From Solibacillus sp. FSL H8-0538 (GTDB lineage: Bacteria > Bacillota > Bacilli > Bacillales_A > Planococcaceae): a stretch of DNA of 64,000 nucleotides. The translations under genes and the position numbers were made by a program. Location of the stretch: positions 673,001 to 737,000 of the forward strand of contig NZ_JBBOPI010000001.1 of NCBI RefSeq assembly GCF_038003525.1, given 5' to 3'. The first letter of the stretch is position 1, and each line of letters begins with the position of its first letter. Under the pieces are notes generated by a model. That model did not search any database, was not told where the DNA came from, and saw only the letters and a program-made list of their open reading frames with translations. Positions 53,141 to 60,900 of the stretch are shown piece after piece.

Positions 53141-53216
53141 TAAGAAAGTATAACTTTTCCATCTACATAAGTAACGACACCAATTCTCCCTATTTAGGGC
53201 GTGTTGTGGCATTCTA
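53141..53216 (+). repeat. 76-bp dispersed hairpin repeat, copy 3
   Basis: TAAGAAAGTATAACTTTTCC, then CATAAGTAACGACACC, then the diverged hairpin around CCCTATTTAGGG and ATTCTAAT. It matches copies at 7604 and 60726 with more substitutions. The rest of the spacer to 53379 shows no gene. Confidence 0.7.
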
Positions 53217-53379
53217 ATATTAATTTAATGAATTTAATAAGTGGATTTAGTTATAATGAATCAGAAATCTCAATTAATTAAATGGTATAAATAGGGAGTA
53301 AGTAGATAGACATATAGATGTTATTTAATGGATAATAATGTTAGATGGCTAAATAACTATGCAAGCTGGAGGAAATGAT

Positions 53380-53769
53380 ATGCTGTTTAAACGTAAAGAG
53401 GGTTTTCGCTTTGCTTTTGGTGAACCGGTACCAGCAAATTTTGTAATACTCGTAAACGGAAAGCCAGTTGATATTGAACAATCGATTAATCCTTGCCAAA
53501 TTTTAGATATAAGTCCAAGAGGCATAAAAATGTTTACGGAAGTAGATATTGGTGAACATATGAATAAGCTGCTACAACTAGAAGTTATTTTTGTTTTAGA
53601 TGTAACAACAATTCGGGCAGTTGGTGAAATCGTTTGGTCAAGACCCTATGGCCGCGGCAAACATTACGGACTGATTTTTGACAATCAACCACTTATTGAA
53701 GGATTAATTATAAGTGAGCTTAAAATGCGTCGCAAAAAAGAAATCAAGCGTGGGAAAGTTGGTAAATAA
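53380..53769 (+). CDS. PilZ domain protein
   Basis: A 129-residue single-domain protein. A degenerate N-terminal PilZ loop (FKRKEGFRFAF, Lys in place of the first Arg of RxxxR) is followed by ILDISPRGIKMF, the DxSxxG motif, and a beta-barrel ending VGEIVWSRPYGRGKHYGLIF. PilZ domains bind cyclic di-GMP and often slow flagella; the position right after fliS supports a motility link. The Lys substitution may weaken ligand binding. GGAGG is 8 bp before the ATG at 53380. Confidence 0.75.
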   Translation: MLFKRKEGFRFAFGEPVPANFVILVNGKPVDIEQSINPCQILDISPRGIKMFTEVDIGEHMNKLLQLEVIFVLDVTTIRAVGEIVWSRPYGRGKHYGLIFDNQPLIEGLIISELKMRRKKEIKRGKVGK

Positions 53770-53877
53770 CTACTTTTGTTGTTTATTGTCGATATTTGAA
53801 AAACATTTCTTAATGAAGCAGGACTTTTTGCAAGCAGTGTAGAAATAGTTAGTATAGCCGATTAAGGAGGAGTTCAC

Positions 53878-54432
53878 ATGCTAAATTTTAACATTCGTGG
53901 TGAGAACATTGAGGTAACTCCAGCGATTCGCGACTACGTTGAAGGTAAAATTGAAAAAATTGAACGCTACTTCAACGAAGATGTTAACGCAAACGCTAAC
54001 GTAAATTTAAAGGTTTATAATGATAGACAAACAAAAGTGGAAGTAACAATTCCAATGAAAAATGTAACGCTACGTGCAGAAGAACGTCATAACGATATGT
54101 ATGCTGCCATTGACTTAATTGTAGATAAGCTTGAGCGTCAAATTCGTAAGCACAAAACAAAGGTGAATCGTAAATTCCGTGAGCGCGAAGGAGTGGGTCT
54201 TTACTTTGCTAATGTCTCACAAACAGGAGTGGCAACGGAAGCAACGGAAGAAGAATACACGGTTGTTCGTACAAAGCAGTTTGACCTAAAACCAATGGAC
54301 GAAGAAGAAGCAATTCTTCAAATGAACATGCTAGGTCACGATTTCTACATTTTCACAGATGCAGAATCAGAAAGCACAAACATTGTGTACAAACGTAAAG
54401 ATGGTAAATACGGGTTGATTGAAACGAATTAA
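53878..54432 (+). CDS. hpf: Ribosome hibernation promoting factor, long form
   Basis: A 184-residue HPF. Residues 1-100 are the S30AE domain (FNIRGENIEVTPAIRDYVEG, then VTLRAEERHNDMYAAIDLIV, then KLERQIRKHKTKVNR). The C-terminal dimerising tail at about 125-184 reads VVRTKQFDLKPMDEEEAILQ, then NMLGHDFYIFTDAESE. It pairs two 70S ribosomes into 100S particles in resting cells. Same position as B. subtilis yvyD, before secA. AAGGAGG precedes the ATG. Confidence 0.95.
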   Translation: MLNFNIRGENIEVTPAIRDYVEGKIEKIERYFNEDVNANANVNLKVYNDRQTKVEVTIPMKNVTLRAEERHNDMYAAIDLIVDKLERQIRKHKTKVNRKFREREGVGLYFANVSQTGVATEATEEEYTVVRTKQFDLKPMDEEEAILQMNMLGHDFYIFTDAESESTNIVYKRKDGKYGLIETN

Positions 54433-54443
54433 TATAGGAAGTA

Positions 54444-54474
54444 AAAGCTCTCGTACATTGCGGGAGCTTTTATT
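54444..54474 (+). terminator. Terminator after hpf
   Basis: AAAGCTC and GAGCTTT with partial inner pairing, followed by TATTTATT. Confidence 0.75.
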
Positions 54475-54542
54475 TATTATTAGGCTATGTTAAATAATAT
54501 TGTTGTTTTTATGGAATTAACCATTAGTAGTGGAATTTACTA

Positions 54543-54661
54543 CAACCGTGCCTTGCACAAAGCGCGAAGACGAACCGTAGGATACCACACTACAGTGGGC
54601 TCATGCGGTTTGTGCGCTTAGCACGGTTGGATTAGCAAATAAAACAACAGTAGCGTTTAAC
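54543..54661. repeat. Inverted-repeat segment partly shared with 49378-49432
   Basis: CAACCGTGC (54543-54551) and GCACGGTTG (54621-54629) are inverted. The right half (TTTGTGCGCTTAGCACGGTT to CAGTAGCGTTTA) repeats the stretch after pgcA. It may be a relic of another small element. Confidence 0.6.
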
Positions 54662-54689
54662 AGCTCCTTTTATTATGTGAATGAATATT

Positions 54690-54990
54690 TAGGAAGAAAC
54701 TGAAAAAGAATTAAATGAAGAGTGGGTCGACAATGAGGGCATTGAAAAACCCCGAAACAGTATATTCCATAGTACTTTTATGCTTTTGCTTTATTTTATT
54801 CAGAAAGCATCGGTGCGGCGGCACGAGACTCCTGCGGGAAAAGCGGTACAGGTGAGACCCCGCAGGAGCGTAGCGACGAGGAGGCTCGCCACCGCCAGCG
54901 GAAAGCGAGTGCCAGCCAGAGCACCAACGATCTATCACTGTTTAGTATATACTGATTAGAATTTTCAGTAGAAATCAACTTTTTCAGTGC
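54690..54990. mobile_element. Short relic with IS1182-like ends and GC-rich core, copy E
   Basis: GAAACTGAAAAAG at the left and CTTTTTCAGTGCAC at the right echo the ends of the elements at 284 and 16302. Between them is a GC-rich core (54810-54915: GAGACTCCTGCGGGAAAAGC, then GTGAGACCCCGCAGGAGCGT). With the repeat above, it fills most of the 685-bp gap between hpf and secA; no gene is present. Confidence 0.55.
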
Positions 54991-55117
54991 ACTCACGACA
55001 ATGGCAGTTTATTTTTTATTGCCAAACTTTCTTTACCCAACTAGGATGTTAATTTGCACCATCTCTATACTAAATGTTAAAATGTAAGTTGAGACTATAT
55101 TGGGAAGTGACCAATTC

Positions 55118-57628
55118 ATGCTAAACATATTAAATAAAATGTTTGACTTTAATAAAAAAGAATTAAAAAAGCTTGAGAAGATTGCCGATCAAGTAGAAGC
55201 ATTAGCTGGCAAAATGGAGGCGCTTTCGGATGAAGCACTTCAATCAAAAACTGCTGAATTTAAAGAACGCTACTTAAAAGGTGAAACAGTCGATCAGCTT
55301 TTACCTGAAGCATTTGCTGTTGCGCGTGAGGCATCACGCCGCGTACTAGGGATGTATCCATTCCGCGTCCAAATTATGGGGGCAGCTTCTTTAAATGAAG
55401 GTAATATTTCTGAAATGAAAACCGGTGAAGGTAAAACGTTAACTTCTACTATGGCCGTTTATTTAAATGCGTTAACGGGTAAAGGCGTGCACGTTGTAAC
55501 AGTCAATGAATACTTAGCAAGTCGTGACGCAACGGAGATGGGTGAGCTGTATAACTGGTTAGGCTTATCGGTTGGCCTCAACTTAAATAGCTTATCGAAG
55601 GAAGAAAAGCGCGAGGCGTATGCTGCAGATATTACGTATTCAACAAACAATGAACTTGGCTTTGATTATTTACGTGATAATATGGTGCTTTATAAAGAGG
55701 ACTGCGTACAGCGTCCACTTCACTATGCCGTAATTGATGAAGTCGATTCGATTTTAGTGGATGAAGCGCGTACACCGCTTATTATTTCAGGACAAGCGGG
55801 TAAATCAGCGCAACTTTATGTGCAATCAAATGCATTTGTGCGCATGTTAAACAAAGACGAAGACTATAATTATGAAGAGTCTACAAAAGGCGTTACATTA
55901 ACGGAAGCGGGGATCGAAAAGGCAGAGCGTGCGTTTGGCATAGACAACTTATTCGATTTAACGCATGTTCGTTTAAACCATGCCATTAACCAATCATTAA
56001 AAGCGCATGCTTCTATGCATTTAGATGTAGATTATGTGGTACAGGACGGCGAGATTGTAATCGTCGACGGCTTTACGGGTCGTTTAATGAAAGGTCGTCG
56101 CTATTCTGATGGCCTTCACCAAGCGATTGAAGCAAAAGAAGGCTTAGACATCCAAAATGAATCGATGACAATGGCAACAATTACGTTCCAAAACTACTTC
56201 CGTATGTATGAAAAGCTTGCTGGTATGACGGGTACTGCGAAAACGGAAGAAGAGGAATTCCGTAATATTTACAATATGAATGTTGTTGCAATTCCAACGA
56301 ACAAGCCGATTGCGCGTGATGACCGACCAGATTTAATTTATGCATCAATGGCTGGGAAGTATAAAGCCGTGGCGGAAGATATTGCTGAACGTCATAAAAA
56401 AGGACAACCTGTATTAGTGGGTACGGTAGCAATTGAAACGTCTGAAATCATTTCGGACTACTTAACTAAATACAAAATACCCCATAACGTATTAAATGCG
56501 AAAAACCATGAACGCGAAGCTGAAATTATTTTAAATGCTGGTCAAAAGGGTGCGGTAACAATCGCAACAAACATGGCTGGTCGTGGTACGGATATTAAAC
56601 CAGGTGAAGGCGTATTAGAGCTAGGCGGTTTATCTGTTATAGGTACCGAGCGTCATGAATCTCGTCGTATTGATAACCAGTTACGTGGTCGTTCTGGACG
56701 TCAAGGGAATCCCGGGGTAACGCAATTCTATCTGTCACTTGAAGATGAGTTAATGCGTCGTTTCGGCTCTGACAACATGAAATCAATGATGACGAAGCTT
56801 GGCATGGACGATACACAGCCAATCCAGTCAAGAATGGTTTCTCGTGCAGTGGAATCTGCGCAAAAACGTGTTGAAGGTAATAACTTTGATGCACGTAAAC
56901 GCTTATTACAATACGACGATGTATTACGTCAGCAACGTGAAATTATTTATAGAGAGCGCTTTGAAGTACTCGACACTGAAAATATGCGTGCATTAGTTGA
57001 GTCAATGATTCAGCAAGCGATTGAAAATGCAGTAGCGCTTCATACGCAAGGCGAGCAAGCAGACTGGACTTTAAATGCGCTTGAAGATTATATAGCAGCA
57101 AATCTTTTAGAAGAAGGCGTAATCACTGCAGCGGAATTAGAAGGTAAAACGGTGGATGAAATGGTTGAATTCATTTTCGCTGCGGTACTAGTTCGCTACA
57201 ATGAGAAGGAAGAATTGATGACTCCTGAACGTATGCGCGAGTTCGAAAAAGTTATTTTACTCCGTTCAATTGATACGAAGTGGATTGACCATATCGATGC
57301 AATGGATCAGCTACGTCAAGGGATTCACCTACGTGCTTACGGCCAAAATGACCCGCTACGCGAATACCAACAAGAAGGCTTCGCAATGTTCGAGGATATG
57401 GTGGCATCGGTACGTGAAGATGTAGCGAAATATGCAATGAAGGCTGAAATCCGTAGTAATCTTCAACGTGAAGAGGTCGCAAAAGGTCAAGCTGTGAATC
57501 CAAAAGAAGAAGGCACTGCGAAACCGAAAAAGCTACCAGCACGCAAAGCCGAAAACATCGGTCGTAACGATCCATGTCCATGCGGTAGCGGCAAGAAGTT
57601 CAAAAACTGTCACGGAGTTGGGCAGTAA
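55118..57628 (+). CDS. secA: Preprotein translocase ATPase SecA (housekeeping)
   Basis: An 836-residue motor ATPase for SecYEG export. Start: [20 protein letters not shown]. Walker A is MKTGEGKTL, with [26 protein letters not shown] and [13 protein letters not shown]. The C-terminal zinc tail [14 protein letters not shown] is present, which SecA2 lacks. The ATG at 55118 matches the family start; the ribosome binding site is weak (GGGAAGTGA), and a TTG 18 bp earlier is in frame. It lies between hpf and prfB as in B. subtilis. Confidence 0.96.
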   Translation: MLNILNKMFDFNKKELKKLEKIADQVEALAGKMEALSDEALQSKTAEFKERYLKGETVDQLLPEAFAVAREASRRVLGMYPFRVQIMGAASLNEGNISEMKTGEGKTLTSTMAVYLNALTGKGVHVVTVNEYLASRDATEMGELYNWLGLSVGLNLNSLSKEEKREAYAADITYSTNNELGFDYLRDNMVLYKEDCVQRPLHYAVIDEVDSILVDEARTPLIISGQAGKSAQLYVQSNAFVRMLNKDEDYNYEESTKGVTLTEAGIEKAERAFGIDNLFDLTHVRLNHAINQSLKAHASMHLDVDYVVQDGEIVIVDGFTGRLMKGRRYSDGLHQAIEAKEGLDIQNESMTMATITFQNYFRMYEKLAGMTGTAKTEEEEFRNIYNMNVVAIPTNKPIARDDRPDLIYASMAGKYKAVAEDIAERHKKGQPVLVGTVAIETSEIISDYLTKYKIPHNVLNAKNHEREAEIILNAGQKGAVTIATNMAGRGTDIKPGEGVLELGGLSVIGTERHESRRIDNQLRGRSGRQGNPGVTQFYLSLEDELMRRFGSDNMKSMMTKLGMDDTQPIQSRMVSRAVESAQKRVEGNNFDARKRLLQYDDVLRQQREIIYRERFEVLDTENMRALVESMIQQAIENAVALHTQGEQADWTLNALEDYIAANLLEEGVITAAELEGKTVDEMVEFIFAAVLVRYNEKEELMTPERMREFEKVILLRSIDTKWIDHIDAMDQLRQGIHLRAYGQNDPLREYQQEGFAMFEDMVASVREDVAKYAMKAEIRSNLQREEVAKGQAVNPKEEGTAKPKKLPARKAENIGRNDPCPCGSGKKFKNCHGVGQ

Positions 57629-57639
57629 CCAGATTTTGT

Positions 57640-57968
57640 GATAGCGGGGTTGTGACTTTACTGGAGGCTGCAACTTAGTTCGTTAAGGTGGGGAGTTAGT
57701 GCGTTCGCTGCAACTTAGTGCGTTCAGTGGCCAAGTTGGTGCGTTCACACCTGGAGTTGGTGCGTTCGCCAGCTAACTTAGTTCGTTCACACCTCAAGTT
57801 AGTGCGGAGCCTGCAACTCGGTTCGTTCAGATGGGAAGTCAGTGCGTTCACACCTGGAGTTGGTGCGTTCCCCAGCTAACTTAGTTCGTTCACACCTCAA
57901 GTTAGTGCGGAGCCTGCAACTTGGTTCGTTCAGATAGAAAGTTAGTGCGTTCACACCCCAAGTCAGTA
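57640..57968 (+). repeat. Minisatellite with 103-bp period between secA and prfB
   Basis: The stretch CACACCTGGAGTTGGTGCGT starts at 57746 and 57849; a third, diverged copy starts at 57952, so the period is 103 bp. Within each unit a shorter motif of about 20 bp (AGTTAGTGCGTTCACACC and variants) recurs, and the same motif extends left to about 57660. No frame is conserved. The remaining spacer to prfB holds a weak hairpin (58009-58042). Confidence 0.9.
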
Positions 57969-58105
57969 CGAATACCCACGAATTTAAAACACATCTTTAT
58001 AGCAATAAATTAACCGTGGTCATCAGTGAGGGTGGCCCGGTTTTACTAATTTTATAATCGAGAAAATGCTTGAATAACAAGCACTCGGGTGACGGAGGAT
58101 CATAC

Positions 58106-59213
58106 ATGATTGAATTAGCAGATGTAAGAAACACATTGGAAAATACAGCTACGAAACTAGCGGACTTTAGGGGGTCTCTTTGACTTAGAAAACAAAGAGG
58201 CACGTATACAAGAGCTTGATGAAATGATGCTGGAGCCGAACTTTTGGAATGATCAGCAAGGTGCGCAAGTAGTTATTAATGAAGCAAATGGCATTAAAGC
58301 TATAGTGAATGAGTATAACGATTTATTATCAACACAGGAAAATCTTGAAATGACACTGGAGCTTTTACGTGAAGAACCAGACGAGGAATTACAAGAGGAG
58401 CTGGGCAATGAGCTTGTAGAATTCAAAGCGAAAGTGGCTGATTTTGAGCTGCAGATGCTGTTATCAGAACCATATGACCGCAACAATGCGATTTTAGAGC
58501 TTCATCCAGGTGCGGGCGGTACGGAATCTCAGGATTGGGGTTCAATGCTGCTGCGTATGTATACGCGCTGGGCGGAGAAACGCGGTTTTAAAGTGACGAC
58601 AATGGATTACCTACCAGGTGATGAAGCGGGAATTAAATCTGTAACACTATCAATTACTGGTCATAATGTATACGGCTATTTAAAAGCGGAAAAAGGCGTT
58701 CACCGTCTTGTTCGTATTTCGCCATTTGATTCATCGGGTCGTCGTCATACGTCATTTGTTTCTTGTGAAGTAATGCCGGAATTCAATGATGAAATTGAGA
58801 TTGAAATCCGTACAGAAGATTTAAAAATTGATACGTACCGTGCAACGGGTGCGGGTGGTCAGCATATTAATACGACGGACTCAGCTGTTCGTATTACGCA
58901 TACCCCAACTGGCACAGTCGTTCAATGTCAGGCGGAACGTTCTCAAATTAAAAACCGTGAAAAATGTATGAAATTGCTACAAGCAAAGCTCTATCAACTA
59001 GAAATTGAAAAACAACAGGCACAACTAGATGAGATTCGTGGGGATCAAAAGGAAATCGGTTGGGGTTCTCAAATCCGTTCTTATGTATTCCATCCGTATT
59101 CAATGGTGAAAGATCACCGTACAAATGAAGAAACAGGGAATGTTAATGCAGTGATGGATGGGGATTTAGATGCATTCATTAACGCCTATTTACGTTCTCG
59201 CATTGCCAATTAA
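58106..59213 (+). CDS. prfB: Peptide chain release factor 2 with programmed +1 frameshift
   Basis: RF2 of 368 residues after frameshifting. The first 25 codons end at UGA (58181-58183) in the context AGGGGG, UCU, CUU, UGA, C, the classic internal Shine-Dalgarno plus slippery CUU. Ribosomes then shift +1 and read GAC at 58182. Motifs: [14 protein letters not shown] (SPF-type stop codon recognition near residue 207) and [14 protein letters not shown], with GGQ at the peptidyl transferase centre. GGAGG is 8 bp before the ATG. Low RF2 promotes the shift, which makes the gene self-regulating. Confidence 0.96.
58168..58184 (+). promoter_or_regulatory. RF2 programmed frameshift site
   Basis: TAGGGGGTCTCTTTGAC contains the internal Shine-Dalgarno AGGGGG, CTT as the slippery codon, and TGA as the in-frame stop followed by C. 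Confidence 0.95.
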
Positions 59214-59221
59214 TAATATGG

Positions 59222-59254
59222 ACCTTTTCAGCGTATTGCTGGGAAGGTTTTTTT
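59222..59254 (+). terminator. Terminator after prfB
   Basis: ACCTTTTCAGC and GCTGGGAAGGT pair with two mismatches, followed by TTTTTT. Confidence 0.85.
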
Positions 59255-59351
59255 GTGCTTAAAAAGGAAGTTTGATTTTTATAGTTGGTGCTTTCAGGAA
59301 ATTACATTGTTTTACTTGCAATTGATATAAAAGCATGCGAAAATAAAAATA

Positions 59352-59365
59352 CGAACAAATGTTCT
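59352..59365 (+). promoter_or_regulatory. LexA (SOS) box
   Basis: CGAACAAATGTTCT matches the Gram-positive LexA/DinR consensus CGAACNNNNGTTCG at 9 of 10 fixed positions. It lies just upstream of the ribosome binding site of the next gene. Confidence 0.7.
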
Positions 59366-59382
59366 TAAAGGAGGTTGGTTTT

Positions 59383-59736
59383 GTGACGCAAATTCCTTCT
59401 GGAGCGAGTCCATATTTTGAGGCGGGCATTTATTTGCCGATGCTACTCATTATACTCGAAAAAGATTACCTACTATTTGAGCAGGGGAACTTTAAATTTA
59501 AAAAGCCCTATTTACATTTACTTAATGAAACAAAAACTCGGATTGAACAGGAACTAAAAAAAACAAAGGCGTATTTTAATTGTAATCAGATGAGATTAAC
59601 CCGAGGAAATACCGATGAGTTTTTTACAGAATATCTTTTTTATTATAAGGATTTCATGGAGTGTCGACGATATTCTAATATACGCCTTCGTAATTTTTGC
59701 GAGCAATTACTAATACAATATATGGAAAACCGTTAG
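59383..59736 (+). CDS. YhjD-like small protein, probable SOS gene
   Basis: A 117-residue protein of no known domain. Text such as FEAGIYLPMLLIILEKDYLL, then FKFKKPYLHLLNETKTRIEQ, then TDEFFTEYLFYYKDFMECRR recalls B. subtilis YhjD, which as I remember belongs to the LexA regulon. The function is unknown. Start GTG at 59383, 8 bp after AAAGGAGG; the upstream ATG at 59359 lies inside the LexA box. A LexA box directly upstream supports damage induction. It is convergent with comK, and the gene ends are joined by an inverted repeat. Confidence 0.7.
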   Translation: MTQIPSGASPYFEAGIYLPMLLIILEKDYLLFEQGNFKFKKPYLHLLNETKTRIEQELKKTKAYFNCNQMRLTRGNTDEFFTEYLFYYKDFMECRRYSNIRLRNFCEQLLIQYMENR

Positions 59737-59755
59737 CCGGTATATATTGTATTAG
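59710..59755. terminator. Shared inverted repeat at convergent gene ends
   Basis: CTAATACAATATAT and ATATATTGTATTAG are perfectly complementary, 18 bp apart. They cover the last codons of the YhjD-like gene and the stop of comK. No T-run follows, so it is either a weak bidirectional terminator or an RNA-stability element. Confidence 0.55.
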
Positions 59756-60249
59756 CGATGGAAGCCGCGGTTAAGTATTAAATGCTTATAGAACATCATG
59801 GCACGTACGTACTGTTGGTTGAATGATTTATAATGAATAGGAAGCACTTCCTCAGACATATCCGTTAAGGTAATAATCGTTTCGTCGCCACGTTCAACAA
59901 TATTAGTGATTGACTGTAAATTAACCCAAATATTAGAGGTAGAATGTGGTGAAAATAGCGGGAAAAATACGCATGGATTGCCATAATCGATTGAAATCAT
60001 AATCGGTAGCTTATGCCTGTTATCGCCAAAAAATAATTTTGCCATCTTTTGAGCTGCCTCGAATGTTGTTCCGTGAATTCTACAAGTCGCGCGCACAATT
60101 TTTATAGGCTTTTGCGCAAATTTTACCTTCCCTTGCTTGTCGTGAATTATTGTGTGAGTTTTTCCGTTTGCTGTTATAGAACGTAACAAAAATGTTGTGT
60201 TGGATGCGATGTAGCTAGTTACGTACCTAAAGTCTTTGTTCATTTTCAT
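59752..60249 (-). CDS. comK: Competence transcription factor ComK
   Basis: A 165-residue ComK-family protein. Marks: IKIVRATCRIHGTTFEAAQK near residue 48, then HKLPIMISIDYGNPCVFFPL, and FSPHSTSNIWVNLQSITNIV; in B. subtilis the corresponding text also has a Cys, a GTTxEG-type turn and FPTHSP. ComK activates late competence genes such as comFA and comFC, which are present at 23-25 kb. AGGAGG precedes the ATG. A possible weak ComK-like motif (AAAT, 5 bp, TTTC) lies in the intergenic region at about 60386. Confidence 0.85.
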   Translation of the reverse strand: MKMNKDFRYVTSYIASNTTFLLRSITANGKTHTIIHDKQGKVKFAQKPIKIVRATCRIHGTTFEAAQKMAKLFFGDNRHKLPIMISIDYGNPCVFFPLFSPHSTSNIWVNLQSITNIVERGDETIITLTDMSEEVLPIHYKSFNQQYVRAMMFYKHLILNRGFHR

Positions 60250-60380
60250 TCCTCCTATTTTCCTATAGTAAGCAGTAAAAAGAACTGCTTGTTACTAAAA
60301 GATAATATAAACAAATGGGAAAAGCAATCTAAAATTAGAAAATTCTGTATATTAATTAAAAATGAAATGTTCAGAAAATA

Positions 60381-60409
60381 TTGCAAATTGATATTTCTTT
60401 TTTTATAAT
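60381..60409 (+). promoter_or_regulatory. Candidate sigma-A promoter for the IDEAL-type gene
   Basis: TTGCAA and TATAAT are separated by 17 bp, ending 27 bp before the start codon. It is divergent from comK. Confidence 0.5.
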
Positions 60410-60436
60410 AGAAAAAAGGGTATCGGGGTGATATCG

Positions 60437-60679
60437 ATGGATAAATATTATTCGTACACAGATTTTCTACGTGCAGTAGGGCAGTACCCTCGCGAGAATC
60501 AATGTGAGAAGCTGTTGAACGACATTTATTTAGATTTGTTTTTAAATCGTATACAACGATTGTACCGAATTGAACAATTGGAAAAGCTCATCGATGGGTC
60601 ATTGGATCAAAGAAACAAGGCGGCATTTCTGTCTCATACGCTGGAATTAAAAGAGTTGCTAGAAACAGCTTCACAATAA
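60437..60679 (+). CDS. Small IDEAL-domain-like protein
   Basis: An 80-residue protein. The C-terminal half (IEQLEKLIDGSLDQRNKAAF, then LELKELLE) follows the pattern of the short IDEAL domain, in which Leu-Ile-Asp-x-(A/S)-Leu-Asp is followed by Phe and a Leu-rich helix. The N-terminal half is helical, with many Tyr. Function unknown; divergent from comK, so a role near competence is possible but not shown. GGGGTG sets the ATG at 60437. A terminator follows. Confidence 0.65.
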   Translation: MDKYYSYTDFLRAVGQYPRENQCEKLLNDIYLDLFLNRIQRLYRIEQLEKLIDGSLDQRNKAAFLSHTLELKELLETASQ

Positions 60680-60684
60680 GTTAG

Positions 60685-60714
60685 AGCCGCCTAAAATTAG
60701 GTGGCTTTTTGCAT
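60685..60714 (+). terminator. Terminator after the IDEAL-type gene
   Basis: GCCGCCTAA and TTAGGTGGC form the stem, followed by TTTTTG. Confidence 0.85.
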
Positions 60715-60725
60715 TTGTTGATGGT

Positions 60726-60800
60726 TAAGAAAGTATAACTTTCTTAACCACATAAGTAAGGACATCAACTCGCCCTATTTTGGGCGAGTTGTGTCTTTCT
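60726..60800 (+). repeat. 76-bp dispersed hairpin repeat, copy 4
   Basis: TAAGAAAGTATAACTTTCTT, then CATAAGTAAGGACATCAACT, then CGCCCTATTTTGGGCG and AGTTGTGTCTTTCTAA. The hairpin is the best preserved of the four copies (CAACTCGCCC pairs with GGGCGAGTTG). Confidence 0.8.
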
Positions 60801-60814
60801 AATGTAAATTAAAA

Positions 60815-60828
60815 AGAATGTATGTTCG
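60815..60828 (+). promoter_or_regulatory. LexA-like box before uvrB
   Basis: AGAATGTATGTTCG matches CGAACNNNNGTTCG at 8 of 10 fixed positions. It lies upstream of an extended -10 (TGCTAAAAT, 60857-60865). uvrBA is a known SOS operon in Bacillus. Confidence 0.55.
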
Positions 60829-60900
60829 TTTTATTATCGCTATTAAAAAAAGGGTATGCTAAAATAAACATACTAGATTTTACGAAAGGACGAACCGTGC

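Noticed and set aside
57640-57968. Possible CRISPR array
   Set aside because: Short motifs recur, but there are no constant direct repeats with unique spacers of even length, and no cas genes are near.
58106-58183. prfB as a broken gene with an early stop
   Set aside because: The stop is in the standard frameshift context (AGGGGG, CUU, UGA, C) and the rest is intact.
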